In this document: piece by piece, positions 16,752 to 24,775 of the stretch
Layout: the number at the start of each line of letters is the position of its first letter
How positions within the stretch are numbered: the stretch's first letter is position 1
Assembly: GCF_007860135.1 (NCBI RefSeq)
Contig: NZ_SJPV01000005.1
Location: 171,885-235,884 of the forward strand
Direction: 5' to 3'
DNA from: Novipirellula artificiosorum
Lineage (GTDB): Bacteria; Planctomycetota; Planctomycetia; Pirellulales; Pirellulaceae
DNA: 64,000 nucleotides
Program-made: the position numbers and the translations under genes
The notes under the pieces: model-generated
Told to the model about the DNA's origin: nothing
Databases searched by the model: none
What the model saw: the letters and a program-made list of their open reading frames with translations, nothing else

Positions 16752-17930
16752 CTAATTGGATATTTTTTCGAGCGTGACGGCGTAGCCAAGGATATCGTTT
16801 TGGTCTCGACAGTAATCGAGCACGATAGCGTACACTTGAGCGTCACCGGTTGATTTCGCCCGATCAGCGATCTTCAACAGCATCGGCACGATCCGCTGCG
16901 GAGGCACATCCTCGGGGACCAAATCCACCGCGGCGCGGGCCGCATCGGCGTACCGGCCGCTACGGAAAAGGAGATCCACGTAGGTTTCCATCGCAGCGGT
17001 GCCATGCTTTTTCGAATCCACCGACCGAGCTTTCCGCTCGAATTGTTTCAGATTGGCGTCAAGATTTTCTCCGAGCAAGATGTTGTAGAACGCGATGTAG
17101 GCCGGATAGAAGTCAACAAACGGTTCGTCGCCCGGGTATTGGAACTGAGCTGCCAAGCGTTGCCCGTATCGACACAATTGCATCGCCTTGTCGTGGTACA
17201 CCCGATCGTCCAAGATCGATGCGATTCGAACGGTCGATGCCAGGTGTGTGGTGTCGAGGTGATAGGCTCCTTCGTCCATGATCCACGGACGTTTCTCAAG
17301 CATTTCGCTCAGTGTTTCGCTGTCGGCTGCGGGTGCTTCCCGCCGTGCAATGTCGCCGCGGACCAACACGACCAATTCGTTGTACAGGTGGTCGAGCAAC
17401 CGAGACGCCGCTGCTTGACGATCCGATTGACTCCTTCCCGCAATCGCCTGCTCATACAAGGTGATGCTGTTGCAAGTGCCCTGGTGGTCCAGCACCGCTT
17501 GGAAGCCGCGTCCCACATCGATTCCCTCGTGCAACAGCACTTGAATCATTGCGTCATAGTTGTCGTCCGTGATCGGGATCTCGGCGGTCAATTGTTTTGC
17601 CTTTTCCAAATCTCCGGTGGGACGCAAGTACATCCAACCTTCGGCGACTTTGCCGTCTTGGATTAACATCGTGCCAACTTCGGAACATGCATCCAACAAC
17701 CCCATCTCAAGTTGTCGTTCGACGTCCTCGGGTTTGGGCTTGTCATCTTCTGATGCCAATAACGGCAACCCAAGCCGACTGCGAATCTGCATCTTCAACG
17801 CTTCGAACAACTCCATCGGCTGCCGAGTCTGTCGAAAATGGTTCGCCATTGCGTCAACCATTGCGGGGCCATGGCCACGGTGACGGTCGAGTGCTTGGAA
17901 AATGCTTGCGGAGGTCATCGGAGAGTCCAT
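16752..17930 (-). CDS. Conserved hypothetical protein, helical
   Basis: 392 residues with no motif I can name. It is alanine/leucine rich and mostly helical in appearance, without leader or membrane segment. Repeated helix pairs such as YVDLLFRSGRYADAARAAVDLVP suggest a TPR-like solenoid in the C-terminal third. It starts 29 bp after the argC stop on the same strand, so it is probably the last gene of a GlmU-C-like/argC/unknown operon. An alternative start is ATG 17918 (MTSASIF). The codon and residue composition look like a real gene. Confidence 0.7.
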   Translation of the reverse strand: MDSPMTSASIFQALDRHRGHGPAMVDAMANHFRQTRQPMELFEALKMQIRSRLGLPLLASEDDKPKPEDVERQLEMGLLDACSEVGTMLIQDGKVAEGWMYLRPTGDLEKAKQLTAEIPITDDNYDAMIQVLLHEGIDVGRGFQAVLDHQGTCNSITLYEQAIAGRSQSDRQAAASRLLDHLYNELVVLVRGDIARREAPAADSETLSEMLEKRPWIMDEGAYHLDTTHLASTVRIASILDDRVYHDKAMQLCRYGQRLAAQFQYPGDEPFVDFYPAYIAFYNILLGENLDANLKQFERKARSVDSKKHGTAAMETYVDLLFRSGRYADAARAAVDLVPEDVPPQRIVPMLLKIADRAKSTGDAQVYAIVLDYCRDQNDILGYAVTLEKISN

Positions 17931-17959
17931 CGCGTTAGAAGGAATGCTTAGCAGAAAGA

Positions 17960-18985
17960 CTATAGCCCGAGGCCTTCGTTGACGCCGAACATGACGTTCA
18001 TGTTCTGGATCGCCGCACCGCTGGCTCCCTTCGTCAAATTGTCAATTGCACATACGATCACAATCCGATCCGCAGCGTCGCGTGCCGTCATGTGAACATA
18101 GTTGGTTCCCGCGACATGCTTGGTCGCGGGTAAGGCGTCGGTTGGGACGAGGAAGGGACAATCGCGATAGCGTTTCTGCCACGTTTCAATCAGCTGTTTC
18201 GCATGGACCTTGCCGCCACCCGCGTCCGTTTTCGGTTTGACATAAATCGTCGACAAGATACCTCGGTCCATAGGCGTTAAATGGGGCGTGAACAGGATCG
18301 ACGGCAGCGTACCCGCAGCGCGGTGCAAGATGTCGACCATTTCCGGTTGGTGTCGATGTGACCCGACGCCATACGCAGCAATCGAATCATTGACTTCACA
18401 GTAAAGGGTCCCCAGTTTGGGCGACCGGCCTGCACCGCTCACCCCGCTTTTGCTGTCGACAATGATATCCGTCGCCTCAATCATGTCGGAATGAAGCAAC
18501 GGTTGCAGCGGTAGAATCACAGACGTTGGGTAACATCCTGGATTTGCGACCAAGTCGCTGCTGCGAATTTCGTCCGCGTAGAACTCCGGCAATCCGTAAG
18601 GCGTCTTACCAATCCGCTCGGGCCATGGGTGAGTGACACCATACCATTTCTCATACAGTTCACGATTGGAGAGTCGAAAGTCGGCACTGAAATCGACCAC
18701 ACGCGTGCCTGCCTCGACCAACTGCTTGCAGGTTTCTGCTGAGGCTCCGTGCGGTAAGCAGCACATCACGACGTCACACTTTTTTGCGATCTCATCGGCA
18801 TCCAGTGTTTCGATAACGACATCACATCGCCCGCTCAGCGAGGGATGAACCGCACTCAACGGCTTTCCGGCGTCAGCGCGACTGGTCGCAGCGACCAAGG
18901 TTGCTTCGGGATGTGAAAGGAGTAAGCGAGCGACTTCGAGAGCGGTGTACCCGGTCGCGCCAACGATACCAACTTGGATGGTCAT
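17960..18985 (-). CDS. argC: N-acetyl-gamma-glutamyl-phosphate reductase
   Basis: Third step of arginine biosynthesis: NADPH-dependent reduction of N-acetylglutamyl phosphate to the semialdehyde. Rossmann motif GIVGATGYTALEVARLL at residues 6-22 and the active-site cysteine in NPGCYPTSV, 341 residues, all typical of type 1 ArgC. The 50 bp ahead of the start hold a tandem 7-bp repeat and no recognisable Shine-Dalgarno sequence. Downstream of the GlmU-C-like gene on the same strand. Confidence 0.95.
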   Translation of the reverse strand: MTIQVGIVGATGYTALEVARLLLSHPEATLVAATSRADAGKPLSAVHPSLSGRCDVVIETLDADEIAKKCDVVMCCLPHGASAETCKQLVEAGTRVVDFSADFRLSNRELYEKWYGVTHPWPERIGKTPYGLPEFYADEIRSSDLVANPGCYPTSVILPLQPLLHSDMIEATDIIVDSKSGVSGAGRSPKLGTLYCEVNDSIAAYGVGSHRHQPEMVDILHRAAGTLPSILFTPHLTPMDRGILSTIYVKPKTDAGGGKVHAKQLIETWQKRYRDCPFLVPTDALPATKHVAGTNYVHMTARDAADRIVIVCAIDNLTKGASGAAIQNMNVMFGVNEGLGL

Positions 18986-18993
18986 AGGGAGTT

Positions 18994-19031
18994 CAGATGT
19001 CAGATGTCAGATGTCAGATGTCAGATGTCAG
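18994..19031. repeat. Tandem heptamer repeat (CAGATGT x5) just upstream of argC
   Basis: Five perfect copies of CAGATGT from 18994 to 19028, plus CAG, fill most of the 50-bp gap between the upstream stop codon (19036) and the argC start (18985). Simple repeats of this kind change length by slippage; a change would alter the leader but not a reading frame. Confidence 0.9.
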
Positions 19032-19035
19032 CCGC

Positions 19036-20385
19036 CTACAACATGTAGTGTTCCGCCGCTTCGCGTTCGGTGGCGGATTGCTCGTACATGTCGAGGATCA
19101 ATTGTTTGTCGCATTCACGCTGCTGGACCTTTCGCCGGGCAAACATTTTCGCTTGTGTGCTAATCATCACGTCGGCAGGCAGGAGTGCCGTTTGGCCGAA
19201 CAATCGTGCGTAGTTGACAAAACTCGGCACGTTCGAGGTCACAAAACCATACAGCATGCTGCAGACACCGATCACTTTGCCGGTAAAGATACTCGTGTTG
19301 ATAGCTGATTTGGAATAGTCACCAATGAAACAACCGAGGAACTGCATGCCCGTCGCAATCTTCGTGTTGTCGTACTCCATGTTGATCTTGCCGTACGTGT
19401 TCTTCAAGTCGCTATTGCAGGTTCCGGCGCCAAGATTGATCCAGCTGCCCAAGTAGCTATGACCTAAAAAGCCATGATGCTGCTTGTTCGTGTAAGGTTC
19501 GATAACGGACGCCTCGACTTCGCCACCGATCTTGACCGTATGTCCAAGCGAAACACCATCCTTCAGTGCCGAATGTTCAATCACCCGCGTCCCTGCTCCT
19601 GCGTGTAGCGGACCTTCTAAATAGCAGAAGGGACCGACTTTCACGTTACGTTCGAGCAGGATCGGCCCATTTTCAACATTGATTGACAGGTATTCACCGA
19701 GCGAGACGCCTTCGTTGACAAAGACCCCATCCGCATGCTGGCGGTACTCCCCGTGTGCCACTCGCCACTCGATCGATTCCCGCATTTCGTTCATGTGCCA
19801 AGACACGATGTCATGAGGCCAATGGAACGCCGCCGCGGTCGTTGGAGATCTCGGCAGCGAATCCGCCAATTGAACGAGCCGATCGGTTAATGACAAAAGA
19901 GGTGCCACCACGGATTTGGAACGGGACCTGCTCGATTTCTCGGGTACAGGGTCCGGTGGCGGAGACAATTCGCTCCGACGTGCCGCCAAATCGGCTGCCG
20001 TCAAACGGGCGATCAGAATCGATCCATCATGTTCATCGACCATGGAAACCGATCGATCTTCTTGAGCCATCTTGACCAACACCGCGTCCAATGCCACTCG
20101 AGGGACGAGTCGTGCGTTGACCAATAAAATCCCGCCATCGTCCGTCGGCCACTTGTCTCCGATCTCCGTCGCCGCTTGCGACAGTTCAAAATCCAGCTGC
20201 TGGATTTCGGTCAGATAGGAACGGACGGACCCCAGCAGCGAACTTCCCGCCAACGGACCTCGGATCAACTCCTTCAAGCGGTCGACCAAGCGAAGACTTG
20301 CACAGGTGACCGCGTAGGCGGGTCGCGACTGGGTGATCGGGAACAAGTGGCTCGCAAGCTGGTCTTCGAAGCAAATGATTTGCAT
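19036..20385 (-). CDS. GlmU C-terminal-like hexapeptide-repeat protein (TIGR03991-type)
   Basis: 449 residues. The N-terminal half resembles a nucleotidyltransferase-like region beginning MQIICFEDQLASHLFPIT and carrying FPITQSRPAYAVTCASLRL, with LLVNARLVP typical of the family. The C-terminal half is a left-handed beta-helix with recurring hexapeptide character (VSLGEYLSI, VKVGPFCYLEG, VSLGHTVKIGG) and an HHGFLGHSYLG motif where GlmU-type acetyltransferases place catalytic histidines. It is probably a sugar-phosphate nucleotidyl/acetyl transferase in cell-envelope amino-sugar metabolism, though the classical GlmU uridyltransferase signature is not present. First gene of the presumed argC operon. 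Confidence 0.78.
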   Translation of the reverse strand: MQIICFEDQLASHLFPITQSRPAYAVTCASLRLVDRLKELIRGPLAGSSLLGSVRSYLTEIQQLDFELSQAATEIGDKWPTDDGGILLVNARLVPRVALDAVLVKMAQEDRSVSMVDEHDGSILIARLTAADLAARRSELSPPPDPVPEKSSRSRSKSVVAPLLSLTDRLVQLADSLPRSPTTAAAFHWPHDIVSWHMNEMRESIEWRVAHGEYRQHADGVFVNEGVSLGEYLSINVENGPILLERNVKVGPFCYLEGPLHAGAGTRVIEHSALKDGVSLGHTVKIGGEVEASVIEPYTNKQHHGFLGHSYLGSWINLGAGTCNSDLKNTYGKINMEYDNTKIATGMQFLGCFIGDYSKSAINTSIFTGKVIGVCSMLYGFVTSNVPSFVNYARLFGQTALLPADVMISTQAKMFARRKVQQRECDKQLILDMYEQSATEREAAEHYML

Positions 20386-20786
20386 GGGATGGACTGCGGA
20401 TCAATGGTGGAAAGCGTCTCACGCAGAATGCGAAAGGTAGCGATTGTGACGATCGTGCAGTTTAACGCAATCCCAATCGAGCTCTCAGCCCCCTTCTGTG
20501 TGCTTCAAGGCTGCGTTATTCGAGCAAAACGTATCCCGCGAATTAAGCTCGATGAGCGGTGTGACCGTTTGCGCTGCGAGCAACCGCTCGGGAAATACGC
20601 GTCGCGCTTCAGAAAGCCCTTGCCTAACCGAACAACGCCACCTTGTGGACGCTTTACCGTAATTTCCCGAATCAATTTCGGACTGAGCGGCAAGGCGCTA
20701 GCCGCCGGTATTTCATCGGCAAAACCGGCGGCAAGCGATCTGCCGCTGATACCGTGACGCTCTCCAGCTATTCCTTGATCGACACC
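20386..20786. other. Intergenic region between divergent genes
   Basis: About 400 bp separating divergently transcribed genes, so it should hold both promoters. No reading frame here looks protein-like. The notable structure is the hairpin at 20686-20747. Confidence 0.55.
20686..20747. repeat. Imperfect 24-bp inverted repeat
   Basis: Left arm 20686-20709 and the reverse complement of 20724-20747 share AGCGGC, CGCT and GCCGCCGGT blocks, with a 14-nt loop. It lies 40 bp upstream of the start at 20787 and could form a strong leader hairpin or be one copy of a dispersed GC-rich palindrome. Confidence 0.6.
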
Positions 20787-22163
20787 ATGCTTGTCCCTTC
20801 CCGTTTCTGCTACTGGAGCGTCACGTTCCTGTTCGTTTGCCGATTGATCTCGGCTGGTGAACCGCAAGCCATCGACACCTCCGCCGTCAATCCGCTCGGC
20901 GACCACGCCGTGATTGCCATCGATCGCTCCTTGCTCAGGATGCGTATTGAATCGCTCGATTCCCCAAACTACGCAACTCGCCAGGCCGCCTTCCGATGGT
21001 TGCTGCAGAACGAGGATGTGACGGGCATCGAAGCAGGGCTCGTAGCGGCACTGCAGCATTCATCGCTGGAGGTTCGCTGCCAATGCAATCGACTATTGGA
21101 TGAGTTCGCACAGCGACGAATCGACGGCCAAGTCGAGCGTTTGCTTGACCCGCAGCTTCCAGCCACCGAAATCAAGCTGCCGTTATGGGAGAGCTTCGCG
21201 AGAAATGTGGGTGACGACACCGAGTGTCGGGTCTTCTATGCCACCCTGTTTCGCCGCTATCGACAGCGGATCTTACAAATCACTGGCCGCAACGACCCGC
21301 ATTTAAACCTTGACCAGCACTTTTTGACGTCTCAACCGCGCAAGGGTTCTTGGGAAACTACGTTACCCGTGGACGATTCTTGGGAGTGGTCCTTCTATCT
21401 ATTGGCCGACACCGATTCGAAGACGTTCACCGACCGGCGCCGAACACTTCGCGTGATGATGACGCTTGCACACTCGAGTATCGGCCCCAAAATGGGGACG
21501 GCCTCCGATCAAAGAATCTTTGGCCGGTTGGTCGAAGCGTGGCTCAGGAGTCATGCCAGCGTCGGAACGCCAAATGACCGATTAAGGGTGGCGATGCGGT
21601 TTGGCTGCAATCTGTTGGCATCAGAATTGGCAAATCGGATACTGAGCGATCCTCGCTTGCCGGCAACGTGGCAAACGACCGCCATGTTGGCTGCCGCCCG
21701 TTTGTCCATGGAACCATTGGCCTCGGGCACGCAACCGGCATGGGTCTTGCCAAGTCTTGACGCCACGCTTCGCGCAAGACTCGCAGACCATCGGGTGGCC
21801 AATGCTTCGCACTTGATGCCTGGCCAAGAAAACAGCCGACGTACTCAAGTGCGTGACGTCGCCATGGCAGCGCTGTTGCAGCTTCATTCGATCGATCCTC
21901 GCAGCGCGGGGTTTAGCGGGTTACGGGCTCATCCAACGATGCTATTCCTTGACCACAGCCTTGGATTTCATGACGACGAGTCGAGAAAACTCGCTCACCA
22001 TGAATCGATGCGATTGCTCGCCCAGCGCGGTGTCGCCCGGCTGTCCACTCCGCGACTACCTCTTAGGGCGGAACTCCAACGTCTATCGCTGAAACCGCAA
22101 TTGTTCAATGCGGCTGCGACAGATCGTACCCTTCTCGGTCAACTCGCCTTCGATTCGCCTTAA
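20787..22163 (+). CDS. Secreted hypothetical protein with HEAT-like start
   Basis: 458 residues from ATG 20787, chosen because it begins a Sec leader (MLVPSRFCYWSVTFLFVCRL, then ISAGEPQ). Residues ~50-105 (SPNYATRQAAFRWLLQ, LVAALQHSSLEVRCQCNRLL) look like a pair of HEAT repeats, and the rest is helical with no motif I recognise. The product should be periplasmic. The 3' end overlaps the convergent AMP-ligase gene by 81 bp, an unusually long overlap, so transcription interference is possible. The upstream open frame from 20643 lacks a leader and is probably untranslated. Confidence 0.7.
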   Translation: MLVPSRFCYWSVTFLFVCRLISAGEPQAIDTSAVNPLGDHAVIAIDRSLLRMRIESLDSPNYATRQAAFRWLLQNEDVTGIEAGLVAALQHSSLEVRCQCNRLLDEFAQRRIDGQVERLLDPQLPATEIKLPLWESFARNVGDDTECRVFYATLFRRYRQRILQITGRNDPHLNLDQHFLTSQPRKGSWETTLPVDDSWEWSFYLLADTDSKTFTDRRRTLRVMMTLAHSSIGPKMGTASDQRIFGRLVEAWLRSHASVGTPNDRLRVAMRFGCNLLASELANRILSDPRLPATWQTTAMLAAARLSMEPLASGTQPAWVLPSLDATLRARLADHRVANASHLMPGQENSRRTQVRDVAMAALLQLHSIDPRSAGFSGLRAHPTMLFLDHSLGFHDDESRKLAHHESMRLLAQRGVARLSTPRLPLRAELQRLSLKPQLFNAAATDRTLLGQLAFDSP

Positions 22164-23516
22164 CGGCTCAGCAAATCGCTCGATCACGCGGGGCCGTTCC
22201 CATCTGGGACGCCGAGTCAAAGTTTCCACCGCGGTGTTGCACAGATGTTCCCAAGTCGTTCCCGCGAGGTCGGTCTCAACCCAAAGCTGTAACTGACCTT
22301 CACCATACCGCAGCATCGAATGGCGAACACCGCCTAACGAGTCAACGATCCGCTCAATCGTTGCGGGAAACACCTTATGTCCGTTGGGTAAGACGATCAC
22401 GTCATCCTGCCGGCCGAGGATTCGATACTGACCCGTTGCAGAATCTAACTCAACCAAGTCACCCGTGTCGAACCATCCATCCGCATCGATCCGCTCGCGG
22501 GTCGCGATGGGATTCTGCCAATAGCCGAGCATCAAGTGCGGCCCCCGAACAAACAGCCGACCATCACGGATTTCGGTTTCCCAGCCTTCAACGGGCATTC
22601 CCACACAACCGGGAACGGCATTTTCGGGAGTTGCACTACAGATCACCGGAGCGGTTTCGGTACACCCATAGCCCTGGGTAACGACGATGCCGCGCGTCTT
22701 CCATTGCTGAAAGGATGACGCGGAGAGGCCTGCACCCCCAACACCAAGCACTCGTAAACGTTGCATGCCGAGTTCGTCAGCATCACCGGCTAGCAGACGC
22801 TCTGCGACGCTGGGAACGACGTTGGCCAGCGTCGGCTGGACAAAGGCAGCAAGCCGCGTCCAGCCCTCAAAGCCTCGCGTTAGTGCCAAAGTACAGCCGC
22901 TCAACAACCATGTCCCCAAGTCACAAGTGCGGGCGTAGGCATGAGAAACGGGCAAGCACGTTAAACGCACGTCCTGACTCGTTTGTGGCACGGTGGACAA
23001 TTTTGCCTGCGCGTTGCTGGCGAGCGAGCGGTGTGACAAAACAACGCCTTTAGGCGAACCACTTGTTCCACTGGTCCACAGGATCAGCCCAGCAGAGTTT
23101 GGGTCGACTCGGTCAAATTCCATCTGACCCAATCGTGTCGAGCTGGCCAGCAACGCTTCAACATCGTCGATCCAATAACCGCCGACCTGTTGCCAGCAGT
23201 CTTGCAGATGGTTTTCGCCACCGAGCTCATTCAATGGAACATTGATCACGCCAATTCGAGCGGCCGCAAGCGTCAAAACGACGTCGGCGAGCGAATTGCG
23301 ACTTCCGTAGCCAAGATGGCGGGGCATCGCAGGCGCTGCTGCGAACTTCGCGTGAAGAGACTCCGCCGTCGCTTGGACTTGCCGAGCCAGTTGCAACCAC
23401 GTGTAGGTGGTTGCCACGTCTCCAATCAACGCAACCGAGGACGGTTGCGTTCGAACTTGGTGGTCAAAGGCATCGAGTAGATTGGAGACCATCAAAGATG
23501 CCGACCCATCGCCCAT
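22083..23516 (-). CDS. AMP-forming acyl-CoA synthetase/ligase family protein
   Basis: ANL-superfamily adenylating enzyme, 477 residues. The P-loop is LWTSGTSGSPKGVVLSH, the A5 motif QGYGCTETAPVI, the A7 motif DGWFDTGDLVELD, followed by ILGRQDDVIVLPNGHKVFP. The C-terminal lid ends with ELTEKGTICR, where the catalytic lysine of A10 would be. It is shorter than classical acyl-CoA synthetases (~550 residues) but complete. It starts 12 bp after the aldolase stop on the same strand (ATG 23492 is an alternative), so the two should be co-transcribed. The substrate is probably a fatty or aryl acid and is not defined. Confidence 0.85.
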   Translation of the reverse strand: MGDGSASLMVSNLLDAFDHQVRTQPSSVALIGDVATTYTWLQLARQVQATAESLHAKFAAAPAMPRHLGYGSRNSLADVVLTLAAARIGVINVPLNELGGENHLQDCWQQVGGYWIDDVEALLASSTRLGQMEFDRVDPNSAGLILWTSGTSGSPKGVVLSHRSLASNAQAKLSTVPQTSQDVRLTCLPVSHAYARTCDLGTWLLSGCTLALTRGFEGWTRLAAFVQPTLANVVPSVAERLLAGDADELGMQRLRVLGVGGAGLSASSFQQWKTRGIVVTQGYGCTETAPVICSATPENAVPGCVGMPVEGWETEIRDGRLFVRGPHLMLGYWQNPIATRERIDADGWFDTGDLVELDSATGQYRILGRQDDVIVLPNGHKVFPATIERIVDSLGGVRHSMLRYGEGQLQLWVETDLAGTTWEHLCNTAVETLTRRPRWERPRVIERFAEPLRRIEGELTEKGTICRSRIEQLRFQR

Positions 23517-23528
23517 TCTTTCTTGAGC

Positions 23529-24545
23529 TTACGCTCCAAGCGACTTGCGAAGCTTTTCACCGTTGCCTGCTTGGCCAAAGGACGTCATGCGAGCGACGCA
23601 AACGGCCTTCATCGCTTCGCGAGCGGGCTTCAAGTAAGCGCGTGGGTCGAAGGCGGATGGGTCATCTGCGAACACTTTGCGAATGGCGCCGGTGATCGCC
23701 ATTCGGCAATCGGTATCGACGTTGATCTTACGTACGCCACTCTTGATACCACGTTGAATTTCCTCAACCGGCACGCCGTAGGTTTGCTTCATTTGGCCAC
23801 CATACTTGTTGATGATGTCTTGAAGCTCTTGCGGTACGCTGCTGCTGCCATGCATGACCAAGTGAGTGTTCGGAATCTTCGCATGAATTTCTTCGATGCG
23901 CGTCATCGCCAAGACTTCGCCAGTCGGTTTCTTCGTGAACTTGTAAGCACCGTGGCTGGTTCCGATCGCAACGGCCAACGCATCCACACCGGTTTCTTCA
24001 ACGAACCGCTTTGCTTCATCAGGATCGGTCAACAATTGATCGTGAGTCAATTCGCCGACGGCTCCATGACCGTCTTCTTGTTCGCCTTCGCCCGATTCGA
24101 GCGATCCGAGGCAACCGAGTTCGCCTTCGACGCTGACGCCACGAGCGTGAGCCATTTTGACGACTTCGGCCGTCACTTTGACGTTGTAGTCGTAGTCGGC
24201 TGGGGTCTTGCCATCGGCTTCAAGCGATCCGTCCATCATGACACTGGTGAAGCCATTTTCGATGGCCGACAAGCACGTTTCAGGGCTATTGCCATGATCT
24301 TGGTGCATCACGGTGGGGATCTGCGGATAAAGTTCCGCTGCGGCGAGCATCAAGTGACGCAAGTAGTTGTCTTGCGAATAGGAGCGAGCACCGCGCGACG
24401 CTTGAACGATCACGGGCGAATCGGTTTCCAAAGCCGCCTCCATGATCGCCTGGATCTGTTCCATGTTGTTGACGTTGAATGCCGCAACGCCGTAATTGTT
24501 TTCTGCTGCGTGGTCGAGTACGACGCGAAGTGGAACCAAAGCCAT
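23529..24545 (-). CDS. fba: Class II fructose-bisphosphate aldolase
   Basis: Zinc-dependent aldolase of glycolysis/gluconeogenesis and the pentose cycle: fructose 1,6-bisphosphate to glyceraldehyde 3-phosphate plus dihydroxyacetone phosphate. 338 residues. Visible residues are the HQDHGN zinc-site motif, FTSVMMDGS, VEGELG, IGTSHGAYKF with a zinc histidine, HGSSSVPQE, and GVRKINVDTD for the phosphate site. The length and motifs match the CbbA/Calvin-cycle subtype. It heads a two-gene unit with the AMP ligase, and a perfect 14-bp palindrome lies 73 bp upstream. The opposite strand is also open across this gene but is a coding shadow. Confidence 0.95.
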   Translation of the reverse strand: MALVPLRVVLDHAAENNYGVAAFNVNNMEQIQAIMEAALETDSPVIVQASRGARSYSQDNYLRHLMLAAAELYPQIPTVMHQDHGNSPETCLSAIENGFTSVMMDGSLEADGKTPADYDYNVKVTAEVVKMAHARGVSVEGELGCLGSLESGEGEQEDGHGAVGELTHDQLLTDPDEAKRFVEETGVDALAVAIGTSHGAYKFTKKPTGEVLAMTRIEEIHAKIPNTHLVMHGSSSVPQELQDIINKYGGQMKQTYGVPVEEIQRGIKSGVRKINVDTDCRMAITGAIRKVFADDPSAFDPRAYLKPAREAMKAVCVARMTSFGQAGNGEKLRKSLGA

Positions 24546-24617
24546 GACGAACTACCTAGGTATTACTGAGTAAGTGAAAGGGGGTCAAATCAAGTCCGAA
24601 TTATCCGTTTCTGGCGT

Positions 24618-24631
24618 ACCCTTGCAAGGGT
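24618..24631. promoter_or_regulatory. Perfect 14-bp palindrome upstream of the aldolase gene
   Basis: ACCCTTGCAAGGGT reads the same on both strands and lies 73 bp before the aldolase start within a 230-bp gap. Candidate operator for a dimeric repressor, or a small hairpin. No regulator can be named. Confidence 0.4.
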
Positions 24632-24775
24632 GCCGAAAGGGGCCAACTGGGGATGACGAGCCGTCAGCCATCGCTCGGCCGAGCGTCGCCCGACGGTCAG
24701 TGGCAAGAATCGGGTTGAATCCTTCCCGTCGTCTTGTTGGCCCTTGAAACTTAATCCCTTTCCGTTACGGGGTTC

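Noticed and set aside
20505..21059. 184-residue minus-strand frame upstream of and inside the HEAT-like gene
   Set aside because: Composition changes along its length, it contains the GC-rich hairpin, and it overlaps a better frame with a leader peptide.
23523..24569. 348-residue open frame on the plus strand opposite the aldolase gene
   Set aside because: It mirrors a certain fba gene codon for codon; its sequence has no domain and owes its openness to the codon bias of fba.
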